A DNA stretch of 64,000 nucleotides from Chlorokybus atmophyticus (Eukaryota > Streptophyta > Chlorokybophyceae > Chlorokybales > Chlorokybaceae): the NCBI GenBank assembly GCA_009103225.1, contig RHPI01002402.1:491549-555548 (forward strand). The letters are read 5' to 3'. The notes beneath the pieces were generated by a model. The model did no database searches, was not told the DNA's origin, and saw only the letters and a list, made by a program, of their open reading frames with translations. Position numbers and translations under genes: made by a program. This document shows positions 49,718-63,620 of this stretch, one piece after another (position 1 is the stretch's first letter; each line of letters opens with the position of its first letter).

Positions 49718-51539
49718 CTACGGTATGCACAGATTCCGTGCGTTGGCCAGATCCAACTCAGGCGGCCATTCAATCTGTCTCAACTTGATCTCGTACAACA
49801 AGGGCCACAATTTTCCCGTGACAAACAGGCGGTCGTTATCCGGGTCCCACGCGATGCCGTTGAGCACGTCCGCGTTGCGCGCCCCCCGCTCGCGCTGCAT
49901 CGCCTCCTGCAACCCATGCAGGAGGATCCACCCAACCACCCGCCCCGTGTCGGGCGATACACGTGCGATGCAGTCATGCTGCCACACGTTTGCCCAAACC
50001 TCCCCGTTGACGAATTCCAACTCGTTTAACCAAGTCACCGCGCGCCCGTCATCGTGCACTTGAACCTGTCTCACTTCTGCAACACAACGCGCACATACAC
50101 GTACACACACAGACGGGACTTTAAGTTCGTGCACAAGGGAGGAAAGAAGAACGGAAAAAGAAGAATGAAAAAGCCAATCACCATCCATGTGGTACCTTTG
50201 AAGGTGTTTGGGTCTATGAAGTTGAGGGTTGAGCCGGAGTCTGTCAGTATGAGTAGAGAACCGTTGTGCGTGAGGCCCCAGCCGTCATTGTAGGGCGTCT
50301 GGAAGGTGAATGTCTTCTTCAGCGTGCTGGTCTCGTAGACGAAGCCCGTGCCCGTCAGCCACGTCAGCTGCAACAGGCGGTCGCGCCAAAGAGTCAGCCC
50401 TTCCGCAAAGTACTGAGACGGCACCTTGCTGCATGCGCACAACACCAACACGCCACATGTGTGTGTATACATGCGCGTGCAGCCAATACACCGTAGGCAT
50501 GTTGTGTATGTGCGTATGTGTGCACACGTAGCCATTATACCATAAAAACAACTCTTTTCATAGACAATGTGTTGCTTACGTTTGCTTCAGCACTCTTCCG
50601 GAGGCGAGTTCAACCTCTCGCACGCTGGAGCGGCCACGCAAGCCCGTGGACTCGTACAGGAGCCCATTACCGGCCCAAGCGAGGCCTTGCGTGAATGCGG
50701 TGGGATCGTGCTCGTATTGAGCGACCACGTCATATGTATATAGCTTGGGAGGCCCCTCTACTTGCTGTGCCTGCCCAGTTATAACAACATTGGCACCTCT
50801 TGCAGATGAGGCAGTAACGAGAACTGCCTATGCAAGTGTTGCACGCATTGGCGAAACAAAACTGCCACAAACTAGCGCGTTACGCAATGCCCGATTGGCC
50901 TTTGGTATATGCCTTGAAATGCAAACCACTCAGTGTAAGCTTGAACACATTGCTTGAGATGATGACGGCAACAACCGGCAGCAAACAGCGTAGTGTGCAA
51001 TGGACACGTTGCATGGGTGGGCATTGCACTAGGAAATCCACCAAAGCACAGTGACAGCGAGTTTCTACTTGAATTTGCGGCTACTGTACATGCAAGACAT
51101 ACACAGCGTCAGCATTCTGCTTGCACACACACACTCATTGGCAATGCATGCGCAGGCAGTGTCGGTGACCATGTAGGCCTACCTGGGACAATCTTCGACG
51201 GTCGGCAGCAGCGCTGCGACTCTCCAGCAGTTTTTGCTCTCGTGTACGAACGCCATTGGTGGAGTCGGTGGAGACGGAGGCGGAGGTGGAGGCGGAGACG
51301 GGATCAGCTTGCGGACCTCCAGGCAGCTGCAAGCGCAGAAGCAGCAGAGCGGCGGCGACCACTATGACCAGCAGCAATACCAGCGAGCTCTTCCCACCCG
51401 GCCTCATCCGGCTTCTCCAAAGTCCAGCAGCCTCAACGACTTCCTTCTCAGCACCACCACGCACCTCACCGCCTCCTCCTACCCCTCCTCCTCCTCCTCC
51501 GCCGCCGCCGCCGCCCCCTCGCCTCCGCCGCGCCCCCAT
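49718..51539 (-). CDS. QCT: Membrane-anchored glutaminyl-peptide cyclotransferase, PF05096 type (377 aa)
   Basis: Converts N-terminal glutamine of peptides to pyroglutamate. Four exons close in frame: 51539-51183, 50764-50580, 50428-50196 and 50076-49718. The five-bladed propeller signatures are present: EHDPTAFTQGLAW, LLYESTGLRGRSSVREVEL, AEGLTLWRDRLLQLTW, YNDGWGLTHNGSLLILTD, LNELEFVNGEVWANVWQ and DVLNGIAWDPDNDRLFVTGK. The N-terminus is Arg/Gly rich and then has one membrane helix (SSLVLLLVIVVAAALLLLRL), so the enzyme is probably a type II protein of the secretory pathway, unlike the cleaved signal peptide usual in plants. The ATG at 51539 is the first in the open frame. Confidence 0.9.
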
Positions 51540-51863
51540 GCGCCATACTGAGGCGAACTGCACTGCTCACAAAACCACAATGTCTCATGACTCGCGCTGT
51601 TGTTTCACAATATGCTTCTAAACGGGACTAGAGTTGCCTGTATGCTTATTGGTCTGTAGAGCGACGCACGTGACTGGGGACGGTTATAGGAGCGTGCGGC
51701 TGAGGCGTGGCGGCGGCGGCGGCGGCGGCGGCCGACAGAGGAAAAGTACGAAGAGTTAGACGTGCAGGCGCAGGAGCAGGAGGAGACGACCAAGAAGGCG
51801 GACAAGCTTCACAGCTCCCAGAGTGACGACTCTTCCTCCTCCTCCTCCTCCTCCTCCACCACC

Positions 51864-52088
51864 ATGGTGTCCATGGGTCAGGCCGCCTGGTGGTGGCTCC
51901 TCTCCTGGTCTCGGTCGGGCATCCTGGTTGGGCCAGCGGCAATGACGGCATCAAGGGGTGGGAGTGGTAGGCTCAGGTTCGCTGCCGCGGTCGCGTCGGG
52001 ACTGATGGCGATGCTGGCGGGAGGGGAGGGAGCCGCGGGGAGGGTCAAAGTGTACCCGATGGAACTGCTGGCGTCGCCGACGAGATGA
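51864..52088 (+). CDS. Small hypothetical protein (74 aa), uncertain
   Basis: ORF from ATG at 51864 (MVSMGQAAWWWLLSWSRSG) to a stop at 52088. It has a tryptophan-rich start, an Ala/Met/Leu hydrophobic stretch (FAAAVASGLMAMLAGG) and an end VYPMELLASPTR. The frame stays open upstream through an acidic and Ser-rich part without an ATG. It starts 325 bp from the divergent QCT gene. It resembles a small organelle membrane protein but matches no family I know. Confidence 0.35.
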   Translation: MVSMGQAAWWWLLSWSRSGILVGPAAMTASRGGSGRLRFAAAVASGLMAMLAGGEGAAGRVKVYPMELLASPTR

Positions 52089-52256
52089 GGAGTGTGGGGG
52101 AGGTGTGTGTAACATAATGCGACGCTCTGAGGTGAGGATTGGGGGGGGAAGGTCTTGCAGTGTTGCCGTTATGTAGTGGTCGCGAGAGAGTTCTCACAAG
52201 CAGGCATCGTGCGCAGGGTTGCATTTCCTCTGGAGTGAAAGTGTATTACTAGAATA

Positions 52257-52290
<34 letters not shown>

Positions 52291-53459
52291 GTCCAAGACA
52301 AGCATGACAGCATAGTGGCCCACTTACTACTACTACTACGTACGTACGTTCCTGGTGGCCAGGATATGGGATGTATGGTACAGCTACCATTGCCGCCGAC
52401 TACCAATCTGTAACTTTATATACATTGTCCTCTAGATCTTCTTGTATACTGTTGCTGGATGACAGGGCTAGACAAAGAGCACCTTCTCTGGACGTACTAC
52501 TACACTAGTTAATGTAGCCAATCCTAACAGCTGCTCCGTTGTTTCTGATTGTAAGTATACTCAAGTGAGACGCTAGTTACACTCTGCATTGCCGGCTACG
52601 CTGCTTGCCACTATCTTTGCATGTGCTGTTGCGCATGCTTTTGGTCTCGACACGCTGAGGCTGTCCCCAGACATGTTGTTCAATGCATGCTGTCGTGCGA
52701 AAATTTGCGTGTGCATCGCGTTCAACTAAACTGCGCACGTGACAGTCTGCTCTTTGCAATCATCAGCTGCAGTTACTGCCGTGCACAGCAATGTGCAAAG
52801 TTGCATGATAATGATGAGTAAACGCAGAAGGGGTCAAGGCAAGAATCGCAGCAGTGTGATACTTGTACATCACTCTAAACTGTCATGATTACTGATACAT
52901 GTCTGATGGCGATGTCGTTCGCAGCTTGCAGCATGCACCGTGCACATCCATCCAGCAAAAAGAGTGCTTAAGCGTGCACATGCGCACACACGCCTTGATA
53001 TCAGCAATAGGCACATAGCCCAGCAGAGCTCGCCAAAAAGTCCTCATGACTCCTACAGCTAGACAGAATCAGCTCCAACACACCACACCAAAACACAACA
53101 TGATGGAACAAGCTGCATAATCATCTTTCTGCAGTGTATGTGATTGCGAACGCATTCACACCAGACTCCACAACACAGGAGACACAACACGGAAAGACAC
53201 GCACGTGAGCACTATGCCGCCCACAGCTTCTCTGGCACACTAACAACCGCGAGACAATTTATCTACCTGTAACTGTGACTGATTTATCTACGCGCCTGCG
53301 CACTGCGCACTGTGGGTCCCTACCCTCATTTTCCAAGCACACAACAACAGCCGTAATAAATATATCCTAGTGGCTGCTGATCCAGCCGCACCAATTTGAC
53401 AACGCCCCTCGTGCCACGCACACACATGTGCCCAACCTTATTCGTGATGTCGGCGCTGC
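52089..53459. other. 1.4 kb intergenic
   Basis: Contains a CTG run (52258-52284) and a TAC/GTAC run (52327-52350). No gene recognised. Confidence 0.5.
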
Positions 53460-54676
53460 TCACGTATGATGTGGCACAGGCTGCAGTTGGCACGGCCGCG
53501 CGTGCCGGCCGGTCACTGCATCGCGAGGGGACGGCAGCTGCTGCTGCTGGTCGTTGATAGACATAGACCCGCCGCCCTCGCACGCCACGCGCTGCACCTT
53601 CAATGGCGAGTACTCCAGCCGATGCAGCTCTTCGCCCAACCGCAGCGACAGCTGAGACAGGTTGTTCTGCCGCACAACCAACACATACGTAAGCAAACAA
53701 ACGAGGAGGAAGTGATGCGCGCGCGCACATGCGCATCTGTCTATCTGGGTCTGCATGTATGTGTGTGTGCACGTTGTTGGGTTGTTGCTGACCAGTCTAT
53801 TGCGGATCTGGCGTAGCATGCTGGTGGAGGTTCGCAGCTCCATCTGAAGGAACTTTGCTCGCGACTCTGGATCAATAGGCTCCTGCTGCACCAGCCGCTG
53901 ATGCCTATCCGTTACTGCCCGCGGCTGCCACACACTGGACACCGCGTGCACACTCCTGCACGAACACGCCATCTCAGCACTTCGACACAACATTGAACTA
54001 ACTAACTAACTTCTCCCCTCACCGCAGATGCTCGACGCGGCGCAGCTCGGATTTGAGGTTCGACTGCAGTTTCAGCTCGGTCTCGAGGCGGGACTTTAGA
54101 TCCCGAGTGTCTCGCCATACGGCCATCAGCCTGCTCTGAACCCGCAACACTTCGCGCCGATGCCGCATCTGATGCTCACGCAAGTTTCTCCTGTACCTGC
54201 ACTTATAAGTCGCACAATCAATAAAACAGTGCTGCAGTCACACTGATACATACAGTGGCAACTTGATGCTAGTGCTTGCGTGCGCATACATACACACGCA
54301 AGTACAGCAAGCATGGCGTGTGTGCGCGCGTGCGTGCGGGTCGCTTTGCGCTAGATCAATGTGCTGACGTTCACAAAGACAAGGAATTGCACTCGTGGTG
54401 TTTTTGCGTATGCGCACACAGTCAATTCTCTTCAGTCCCACACCACCACCCCGTCTCCACTCACTTGATAATGCACTGTTCCCTGTAGCTCCCTCTCCTC
54501 CCGCTGGAATTCAACTGCCCCCCTCCCTCCCGCGTCCACAGCGTCCGCCACACGCCGTCCTGGCCCGCGAGCTGACAGAACCGCCGGCACGCGATCGAGA
54601 AGGCGCACAGGTCGCGGGCGTCGAGGTCGAAGGAGAGGATGCGGAGCCAGAGCTCGTCGGGGAGGAGGTGGTCCAT
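53460..54676 (-). CDS. F-box protein with coiled-coil C-terminus (251 aa)
   Basis: Four exons close in frame: 54676-54465, 54196-54023, 53955-53793 and 53666-53460. The N-terminal F-box reads LLPDELWLRILSFDLDARDL, then CRRFCQLAGQDGVWRTLW, which would bind SKP1 in an SCF ubiquitin ligase. The rest is strongly helical and charged (RRNLREHQMRHRREVLRVQS, LKSRLETELKLQSNLKSEL, FLQMELRTSTSMLRQIRNRL, LSQLSLRLGEELHRLEY), predicting a coiled coil, then a Gln-rich tail. No LRR, Kelch or WD repeats are present, so the substrate-binding part is unusual. The ATG at 54676 was chosen because it directly precedes the F-box; an in-frame ATG at 54814 exists. Confidence 0.82.
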
Positions 54677-55711
54677 GGGTGTGTATTTGAGATAGGAGGT
54701 ATTGTCTGCTGAGACGTGGCTGATTGAGTGGTAGTTCACAAACAGCTCGCAATGTTGATTGCTAGAGGTAGATGGCATGAATTTATTACGACTGCATGGA
54801 GTGCTGTAAAGCAAGACCTGCTACCTGCAACCAGTCATGATGACCAGGCGGCGACAGAGTGTTACAGTGTCAACAGGCATGGCGAGACGTGCTGTGTATA
54901 TATAACTACACTGTCTCAAACATAGCCTATGACCTGCAGATGCATTCTGCTTATTCATTCTATGGTAGTCAGGACCAGAATCCCGGCATGACCCTATGAC
55001 AGGCAACGTAGAGCTGATGCTTAGCAACATACTGCTGCAGAGTGCCTCCTCAACCACGGAGGACAGAAAACAAACTATTGATTGGTTCTGGTGATGGCAA
55101 GTGATTAAAGGGCCTCGCAAGTGATCAAAGGGCCAAGTTTGTAGCAGCCACCCAGAAACCGAGCGAGAGACAGCTCTATGCTTCTCCCACTCCCACGCCC
55201 ACCTTCAAGTGACTGTGCTGAGGCCGCCGCCGCCGCCCGCAACACCCCCGACGGCAGCAGCCCACACAATAAGAAGCGAAGGTAGGAACACTGCTTGACG
55301 AGAAGCAGGCAGCTGATGAGATGGCTGGGTAGCTCCTCGCCTCGCCTCGCGTCCACACCTCAGCCCCAGAAGACAACAACCTCGCCGCCACCGCCGACCA
55401 CGCCGCCGGCCTTGTGCGCGCGCGTGTGTGTGTGTTGCGTTTTGTTTGTTTCCTGCTGCGTATCAGGCTGACGTGACCTACTACTGTATGGTTCACATTA
55501 TTGGTGAACAAATGGTTTCACTCCGACGGGGAACCCGGTGAGTCACTCACATCAGTGATGGATGCATTTCACTGCTTGTTTCAGTCAATCCATCCAGTGA
55601 AACACTGGTTCAATGTCAACAGTGTCTCCAGTGAACCAAGTAGGCAATCAAAGAAAAAGTCTCTGCCAACGTGGCTGGTCGGTGAGAGAGCTTTCCACGT
55701 CACCGTCCAGC
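54677..55711. promoter_or_regulatory. Divergent upstream region, F-box / plastid hydrolase
   Basis: About 1 kb between opposite start codons. It contains a minus-strand open frame (55356-55105) of 83 codons with no family match, and a short TG/CG alternating tract at 55417-55434. Nothing else recognised. Confidence 0.35.
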
Positions 55712-58155
55712 ATGGCGGCGGCGCTGACGGCGTCGGTGCCGTCCACATGCACGACAACCTTCTCGATGAGCTCTGCAACTGGCCTTGCTGCAGGACTTGG
55801 GAGGAGCAGGCTGTCGCCATCACTGAACACCAGCGTACGCAGCGGCGCTGGAAGACAGGCAGCTTTCACACCCGTCAGGTGCTTTCAGGTAAAATTCCAT
55901 GTGGGGTATGGTTTGCCAGCATTGGCTCGTGAATGCATGCTTGTTGGTTGCCATAAGCGTTAGGGTACGAGCTCGAAGGGGCGAAAGTCTTGAGGCTGAC
56001 ACTGCATGGTAGCATGCAGCTTCTGGCTTCTCAGCTTGCGTTGGCCTATGTGTAGAACCGTAGTTCAGAGTTGCAAACCTTCAGCAACCTCAGGCATGCA
56101 TTCAAACGGTTTGTGGAGCAATTTGGCATGGCTTAGCGGTGCCTCAGCCTTTCAATCTTGGGTGTCGCACAGCTCAGCTTAGCTCAGCACAGCTCAGCAC
56201 AGATAGGCACGTAGCACCGAACCAGACAGGACAGTGGTCACATTCGGCAATGCTGGGTTTTTTGCTCAATGCTTGTGTACCATCACCAGACCAACGCACT
56301 ACCGACACTGACGATGATGTTACTGACGCTGATGTTGGTCATGGTCCTCAGCAGCAGGGTGCCAGAGACAGCGGCGACAGCGACAGCGACACAAATGAGC
56401 TTAAGGACGGCGAGTTCGATTCGGAGTCGCACGCGGCGTTCCGCTCGCCGGCTTTCCGGGGCAGAGGGGGCAGGGCTGAGGCGGACTCCGCTGCGTGGCG
56501 GGGGAGGAGGAATGCTGCTGATCCTCGGAGGGATGAGAACAGGGGGAATGTGTTCAACTTCAATGACGGCAATGCCAAGCTGCTGCGCGCGCTGGCTGTG
56601 CAGGGATGGAGGAGCGTCGCACCACTTGCGCAGGAGTTGATTGAGCCCTGGCTTCAACTCCCTCCACCAGCCTTGACAGGTGTAAGGTTGATGACCGTGG
56701 ATACCCACACGAGTACAATGTGACTCGTACACGTGGGAGCATGCAGGCACACATGTGTAACCCTCTTTGTTGGGTGCAGACACTGTGAGGCCGGAGTTGT
56801 TGGGGGATGTTGACAGCCGGTGGGTTGACGTGTTGGGCTCGCGTGTTCACTACAAGGAGACGGGGAGGGGTGCGGACCCGGACAAGCCCGCTCTCATCTT
56901 GTTGCATGGCTTCAGCGCTAGGTAGGGCGTCCGTGCCATGTCTCTTACATGGCAAGCATTTTGCGGCTATGACAATCACTTATATAGTACCACGTCGATT
57001 CCAATGCAGCACCTTCTCCTTTCGCTCTGTCATGGAGCCTCTCAGCCGCCTGCATGGCGGCACGCGCGTTATAGCTTTCGACCGACCACCATTTGGCCTT
57101 TCCAGCAGGTTTGACTTGCTGCATCTCCTTGTTATTATTATGTGTACACGATCATAAACACTTATACTCTGACTTCTGTTAAAGCAGAGGTTGGGACTGG
57201 CCGACAGACAGTTTGACACCGAGCCCGCTCACCCAAGAGGGCGCTGCGCAGCTGACCATTGCTCTTCTCGGTGCCCTAAAAGTGAAACGGGCAGTGCTGC
57301 TCGGGTGCGTACTTGTGGATTGCACTATCACTCGTGCTATTTACAGCAGCTTGTACTGGCGACACAACTACTGATTGCGCAAACCAACATGTTGCGCGCA
57401 TGGGCAGACACTCAGCTGGTGCGCAAGTGGCCGTGGATGCCGCCGCCATAGCACCAAGCCGCATTTCGGGTTTGATTCTGGTTGCGCCAGCCGTGGCGAT
57501 CGACGAGGGCAGCTTCAAGCTTCCGCCCGCGCCTCTCACCACGCAGCTGCGGCGGCTTTACCAGCGCGCGTTGCTTAGCCTGCCTGGCATAGGCCTCAAC
57601 GCCGTCCGTGGACAGGTGTGTGTCTGAGTGTCTTTGTTTGTGAATGCCTAGTTCATACTCGTGTATTGCGGCTTCTTCATCACTCCTGTCAACGCAGCTG
57701 AGGCGAAGGCGGTCTGCGTTGGAGAGTGGAGGCCATGAAGAGTTTGGGTATAACAGCACCACCGGTGCTGTTGAGGCGGAGGTTGTAGAAGGGTACACGC
57801 GCCCCATGCGCGCGCACGACTGGGACAGAGGCTCCCTGGCGTTGTTCCAGCAGTTCCTAACTCGCCCGCCACAGCCTCCGGACTTTGACTCAATCACAGC
57901 ACCCGGTGAGTACATGCCATTGAGACATTGCAACAGCAGAAAAGACACACTCACTCTCATGTGTGCCATTTCCCAGCGTTAGTGCTGCAAGGTGAGCAGG
58001 ACCGCGCGGTGCCCGTTGCGTGGGCCAAGAAGCTATCGGGAGCGCTCAAAAGCTCTGTTGTGTACAAAGAGTTGCCGTCCTGCGGCCATTGCCCTGCAGA
58101 AGAGCAGACTGAGGAGACGGTCAAGGCGATCGATGAGTTCCTTGCCGCGTTGTAA
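55712..58155 (+). CDS. Alpha/beta hydrolase with predicted chloroplast transit peptide
   Basis: Exon 1 (55712-55888) encodes a Ser/Thr/Ala/Arg-rich N-terminus typical of plastid targeting (MAAALTASVPSTCTTTFSMS). Exon 2 begins somewhere in 56233-56290, ends at 56679 and encodes an acidic linker, then LLRALAVQGWRSVAPL. Exons 56780-56921, 57010-57108, 57188-57304, 57408-57615, 57698-57905 and 57977-58155 encode the fold. Key parts are KPALILLHGFSAS (oxyanion HG), IAFDRPPFGLSSR, the nucleophile elbow LLGHSAGAQVAVDAAA, the acid in VLQGEQDRAVP and the histidine in SCGHCPAEE, so the Ser-Asp-His triad is complete. A long lid lies between nucleophile and acid. The substrate is unknown. TGTAA at 58176 follows the stop. 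Confidence 0.85.
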
Positions 58156-58885
58156 ACACATGTACACTGTGACGTTGTAACATTAGTTTGTTGAATCTGT
58201 TAAATGCTCCATGTAAGCTTGGTATTCCTGGGCTGGAACTCTGTAACTCTACTTATTGTCGCAGCCATGATGCGACGTTTGTGACGGTCAGTGACCTACT
58301 ACTCTGCTGCGTGGACTATGTGAGGGCCTGCTGGCAGGTCACAGCACCTGTGCCTGAAGTGGTTTCCCTGCAGGTGTAACACCTGTCCACTGTGTACACA
58401 TATCTCCAAAATTATTATTCTAGTTATTCTAGTTATAATAAATGCCTTGCACACATGTGTATGCAACCTATGTACATATGATTTGCACCCATCACCATGC
58501 TGGTATTTGTTGGTTGACGAATAACAGTAACAGCAAGTAACGTCTGGCAGCAGTGCCAGCCATCACATAGTTTTTGTAAGTACTGAAGGTTACCGACATG
58601 CAAGCTGCTTGCGACCTAAACTTCAAGCCAGCCCTGCTGCTTAAGCCAGAGCTGCCTGACATGTAGTAGTCGCGCACCACATGATATACAGTATCAAACC
58701 CACTCCCACAACACCATTTTTGCGCACCTTGGTCGCAGCAAACATTGACATGGCTTTTTTAGAACATGCAACACAAACACATTTGAGGCTCCACTGTTCA
58801 CCAGTGCATAGCGACAAATGTGCAAGGACAGTGGATCACCTGCTAACAACACTCGCGGGAGAATACATGCAACCAGGTGCATAAG
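58156..58885. other. Convergent 3' flanks, hydrolase / RING-H2
   Basis: 730 bp between two stop codons; no gene recognised. Confidence 0.5.
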
Positions 58886-59852
<967 letters not shown>

Positions 59853-60770
59853 CGGCCCGGCCTACTTGTACAACGCGCGTGCGGCGGCATCAGCAGTGTG
59901 CGTTACCAAGCTGATCTGCGCCTTGTTGCATGCACTCTGTAAGGGAAGCTGTGGCAGATGCCGCCGAACAATTCCCTCTGATAAACGCTCAGCACGACGC
60001 TAGCGATCGTTTTTCAAGTCAGCCGTGGTGAACGCCCCATCCCAAGTGGACTGTGCTCCTGGACAGCAATGCTGCCTCAGCTGCATGGCATAAGATGTTT
60101 GCGTGTGCCATGCCAGCGCCGCTTGGAGCAACACACAAGCAATTCTCGGCTCTGGCCACGCTGCCCACCCCCTAACTGAAAGAACAACCTCTGCGGGTGG
60201 GCGGCATCCTACTCTTCTCACTCCAAACAATGGACAAGTAGCACAAGCAACAGACAAGTGGCATCCTACTAAAAAGTACGCATAGTGAACACCAACGCCG
60301 ACAACGACCGTGGTATCACAACCAAGCACAGCTACCTACACTAGCGTAACACAAGACACGCCTAGTCTTTGGCGAAACGAGAAAAACCACAACATTGCAG
60401 CGGCTCAAAGCAAAGTAACATGCGCGTAGTGCAAGCCAAGAAAAGAATGGTAGCAGATGTCCATACAGCATACAATCTGCACCTGAACTGCTGGCGAGAG
60501 CGTGCTGTGCTGCGCTGTGCTGTGCGCGTGCGTGGACGCCGCTTCGTCAACTTACCGACCAGCACGTGCAATGCCAATGTGCCTCCAGCGGTAACGTCCG
60601 GCATCCAACAACAAACACCACTCCTGCCTGCCTTCACAGTAGCCTTGCACTCTCAAAGCAGCTCTGCCGGAAAGCGCACGCTGCGGCGCATATAGCGTCT
60701 CCGCAGCCGGGCATCCCGAAACAGGGTTTTCGCATGCTGGATGCAACTTGACGTTGTAGCTGTCGTCATC
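59853..60770. promoter_or_regulatory. Divergent upstream region, RING-H2 / SWAP
   Basis: 918 bp between opposite start codons; no specific element identified. Confidence 0.35.
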
Positions 60771-63620
60771 ATGGAGCGGCGGGGCGGGCGGAAGGGTCAT
60801 GGAGGCAAGCCTCCCGCTACTCCTTCCCTGGCTGCGTATGAGGAGGAGCTTGCGGTGGTGGGCTGGTCATGCCAGTTGTTCCATGATGACGATGCCGCGG
60901 AGTTTGTGCAGCAAGGTCGGGGGCTCGTCCCATGGATGGGCAGCGACACGCTCCTGGTGGACCGCTATGACGTGCGGCACCTCCTCAGCGAGCTGCCAGT
61001 CAAGCGCAAACGGCATGCTGCAGCGGATGCGGCAGAGGCGGAATTGGATGCGGAGAGGTATGGAGACCTGTGGGCGGCCAAGCAGGAGGAGCAGCGGCAG
61101 CAGGTGCAGGAAGAAGAGCAGGACGCTTTCCAACAGTATTACGCTGAGCAAGAAGGTACGGTGCCTGCAGGTAGTCCACCTGCGTTGTCAGGGACACATT
61201 TGCAACCCCACATTGCATGCTGTTGGTGTCGATCTAGTAGTTGCAACTCAGTTAGGGTGGTTGCATTGATCTCGTTGTACGATGACTCTGGTATGTTGAA
61301 CGTATTGCTAATAGGCCAATGCAAAGCTGCCACAGCAGGCATGTGGCACGGAGTGACCTCGCTGAGCAACTTGGTGTGGTGAGCTCCCAGGAAGGCTTGT
61401 CGAGCAACACGATGCTGTCGACGCTAGCTGCCGTCATGTTGCAATACGGCATCGATGCTCAATGCATCACGCAACCTGCTATGCCAGCTGACAGCTGGCA
61501 TATTTGCGCACTTTATGTATGCATTAGGTGCTCAGACTTTGCTCTGCAATTCAGCAGCGCAGGAAAGTGCTGCAGACGTAAGGACGGCGTCTGGCTACCA
61601 GAACGTGCCATACTCGTACAATGATGAACAGATTGAACAGGAAGCCCCAGCTGCACCCGCACCAGGCCGCCCAGCATCTGCCGAGCCTTACGTGCCACCC
61701 TTTGAGCTTCCTGAACATCTGCAAGGGCTGGGTGTAAGGGTAAGCGCACAGTTTGCTGCTCACTGTGCGTGTGCGACCTTAACAGCTCATTGCTGTACAC
61801 GCAAGTACTTCATCAGGCATGCAACAGCATGCCTGATGAAGTACTTGCGTGTGCAGCAAGTGCTTCATATCTTTTTAGAACCATGCCTGACGTGGCTGCT
61901 AACTCCTCGGGGTGTCTGCTTGGCAGCCCGCAACTATGAAGCACCACAAGGTGATTGTAGGCACAGCAGACTTTGTCAGGAGCCACCCGCCCTCGCGGGC
62001 TGGGCAAGTTGAAGTGCTGCTGCGGGTCAAACAAGGCAGCAATCCCATGTTTGCGTTCTTGACTCCAGGAGACCCGTTGCATCCATACTACCAATACATA
62101 CTGAAGCACAACCCTCAGCCACCAAAGCCTCAACCTCCTGCCGTATCGAGCCTGGCGTTGGTCAGCATGGCCTACAATGAAGAGGAACCTGACGATGAGC
62201 AATGCGCGCGTGAAGCAGAGGTGGGCAGGCTATACTTCCCCATATGGCAGTGGCATTGCGCTGATCTCTTTAAATTAGGCTCATGTGGTGGCACATTGTG
62301 GTGTGTACAGACGGGGCCACTCCCGAGATCACATGCGCAAGTTACCATACAGGCCAAGGTCATACAGCATTTTGTATTCATGAACAAGCGCCGATCATCA
62401 TGTACACTTGATTGTCATGGTGTTGTTGTCCAATTGGAAGTTCAAAGTGAGCATCACACAGATGGCTGTTCCAGCTGCTCATGATGAGGAACCCGCGCCT
62501 CCTGGTGTTACTCCTGTCGTTCCCGGTAGTGCGCACCCCTCAGCTCCACCACCAGATATCAAGCAAGTGATAGACAAAATGGTGGAGTACGTGCGCAAGA
62601 ATGGACTTGAGTTTGAGATTTCCATCAAAGTACGTGAGAAGATGAACCCGAAATTTGCGTTCCTGCTTCCATGGAACCAGTGGAACCCCTACTATGTTCA
62701 GCAAATGGGCAACTCACAGGCGAGTATCCTCAGCTCCACTTGTTCTCTAACCACCTGCCTGCTAGCAAACGTTGTACTGCAGCTTGCATATAGACAACCA
62801 TGTCAATCATCTAGCAAGGCATGGCTAACTTGTGGTCATGCAGGTCGCTGTTGCTGCCAAGTCAGTTGGTGTTAGTGGTGGCGACTCCCAGCCATACATG
62901 GCATCAACACAACGACCTGTTACACTGGCACAACACCCCAAACCTCCAGGACAGTTCAGTGCTGTTACAAGAACACCAACAATAGAAGTGACACCCAGTG
63001 AGCAAGCGCGTTCCACCCGTGCTGACGACACTGGCAATGCGCGAGAACCAGCAGTGCCACCTGCTCAGACAGACAGCTGTGTTGCTCGTGCTGCCGCCGC
63101 AGCTGCAGCAATCTCGCAAAAGATCAAGCAGGAAGAGCGGGTGAGGCGTGTGAGGGCACTACTTTCCAGAGCTGCTGGAAGCGAGAACATTACGTCCCCA
63201 ACAGGACTCGAGGCCGCAGAGCGCTTGGTGAGTGATGTCAGCATATCGCATTCAAGTGACAAGGACGCAGATGAGCCCTTGGTCTCTGCCGAGGGCAGTC
63301 AACGCATTGCAGCCTCCACAGCTCAGGCATCACCTGTGCTAGAAGAGGCTAAGGAGCCCAAGGAGGCTGCCGTTATAGAGAAGCGAGAGCGAAGACATCA
63401 CCGCCACAGGCACAGAAGCCGCTCACCAGACCGCAGCCCAGAACATCATAGCTCCAAGAAAACAAGACACAGAGGATCAGGTAGCTCTGGTGACCCTGAT
63501 GGAGATGAGCGCAGAAGGGAGCGGCACAGATCACATCAACATGGCGACAGACATGAGCGCCGTCATATTTCGGGCAAGCGGCATAGGAAGCATGGCCACG
63601 TGCGGCACAGTACTCGTTAA
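60771..63620 (+). CDS. SFSWAP: SWAP (suppressor-of-white-apricot) type splicing regulator with DRY_EERY, two SURP domains and RS tail
   Basis: Nuclear regulator of pre-mRNA splicing. Exon 1 (60771-61155) holds the DRY_EERY domain: [39 protein letters not shown], then [15 protein letters not shown]. Later exons are 61563-61739, 61927-62220 (SURP1: [15 protein letters not shown], then [20 protein letters not shown]), 62462-62719 (SURP2: [17 protein letters not shown], then [18 protein letters not shown]) and 62844-63620 ([17 protein letters not shown], then an Arg/Ser/His-rich tail). A small exon in 61345-61377 ([13 protein letters not shown]) is likely, but its upstream splice phase does not fit, so that junction is unresolved. 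Exon 62462-62719 uses a GC donor (CAG|GCGAGT). An in-frame ATG at 60741 would add ten residues. The frame stays open after the TAA at 63618 (see findings). Confidence 0.88.
61790..61859. repeat. 33-bp stem hairpin in SWAP intron
   Basis: 61797-61822 is the exact reverse complement of 61827-61852 with an AACA loop. Pairing extends seven more base pairs outwards, with one G-U. It lies between the exons ending at 61739 and starting at 61927. Confidence 0.9.
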
